Shown here: piece after piece, positions 63,875 through 64,000 of the stretch
Numbering within the stretch: the first letter of the stretch is position 1
How the letters are laid out: each line of letters opens with the position of its first letter
Source: Alphaproteobacteria bacterium
GTDB taxonomy: Bacteria > Pseudomonadota > Alphaproteobacteria > UBA8366
Assembly (NCBI GenBank): GCA_028281325.1
Contig: JANQKC010000021.1
Location: 1 to 64,000 of the forward strand
DNA length: 64,000 nt
Direction of reading: 5' to 3'
Notes under the pieces: model-generated
Databases searched by the model: none
Told to the model about the DNA's origin: nothing
The model's input: only the letters and a program-made list of their open reading frames with translations
Program-made: the position numbers and the translations under genes

Positions 63875-64000
63875 GTCGCGGACCGTCTCGGCGGACAGGC
63901 CGAGCCAGTTCCGCAGCACGGTCTCGGTGTGCTCGCCCAGAAGCGGCGCCGCTTCGAGGGCAACCGCGTTGCCGGACATCTTGACCGGCCAGCCCAGCAG
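63851..64000 (-). CDS. Class III CoA-transferase (CaiB/BaiF), C-terminal fragment cut by the window edge
   Basis: The minus strand from 64000 reads 49 codons to a TGA at 63851-63853: LLGWPVKMSGN..., LLGEHTETVLRNWLGLS and ETVRDLRGKGAV. This is the usual end of CaiB/BaiF proteins (GEHT.EVL..LG.). It overlaps the 3' end of the molybdopterin oxidoreductase gene by 24 bp in convergent orientation. Confidence 0.85.
   Translation of the reverse strand: MLGWPVKMSGNAVALEAAPLLGEHTETVLRNWLGLSAETVRDLRGKGAV

Overview
The window is a GC-rich stretch of chromosome that looks alphaproteobacterial, probably Rhodospirillales-like. The evidence is a complete System I cytochrome c maturation operon, a COX4_pro_2-type small oxidase subunit, a split-subunit Mrp antiporter, FixK/FNR-type boxes, and many CoA-ester and dioxygenase genes typical of such genomes. 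This assignment is inferred from gene content, not from a marker gene. I found no rRNA, tRNA, CRISPR array or insertion sequence.

Layout. 0.1-2 kb: small catabolic and membrane genes, then a metallohydrolase gene collapsed to its two ends. 2-4.1 kb: two tandem TauD/TfdA-type dioxygenases. 4.18-4.30 kb: a structured small-RNA candidate with an intrinsic terminator. 4.35-12.9 kb: ccmA-B, an inserted MFS gene, then ccmC-D-E-F-G-H-I. 12.9-14.7 kb: divergent GlxA-type regulator and DJ-1/PfpI enzyme sharing a perfect 12-bp dyad. 14.7-17.3 kb: a third TauD enzyme and an MFS exporter broken by one in-frame amber codon. 17.3-22.2 kb: MsrP, a cysteine-rich repeat protein, a two-component system and a CitE-like lyase. 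22.2-25.4 kb: a four-lipoprotein operon (CsgG-like, PEGA-like, DUF4810, DUF799) in relatively AT-rich DNA. 25.4-35 kb: an HpcH aldolase, a thiamine-diphosphate enzyme and a complete peptide/nickel-type ABC importer. 34-38.4 kb: an RND efflux pair. 38.5-47.5 kb: mixed catabolic genes, two of them preceded by FNR/FixK-type boxes.

47.6-60.1 kb appears to be an energy and ion-homeostasis block: mrpA-G, a YdcH-like protein, a long-form isocitrate dehydrogenase, an orphan ATP-synthase a/c subunit pair, an OxyR-like regulator, a COX4-like peptide and a tandem universal stress protein. The OxyR-like regulator has lost the peroxidatic cysteine. ATAG-N7-CTAT-like elements lie upstream of several transcription units in this block, suggesting one local regulon.

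60.4-63.9 kb holds the most striking system. A GrdB-like selenoprotein is read through an in-frame UGA, which is followed by a textbook bacterial SECIS hairpin. It overlaps a small glutaredoxin gene and is followed by a molybdopterin oxidoreductase. The window ends inside a CoA-transferase gene on the minus strand.
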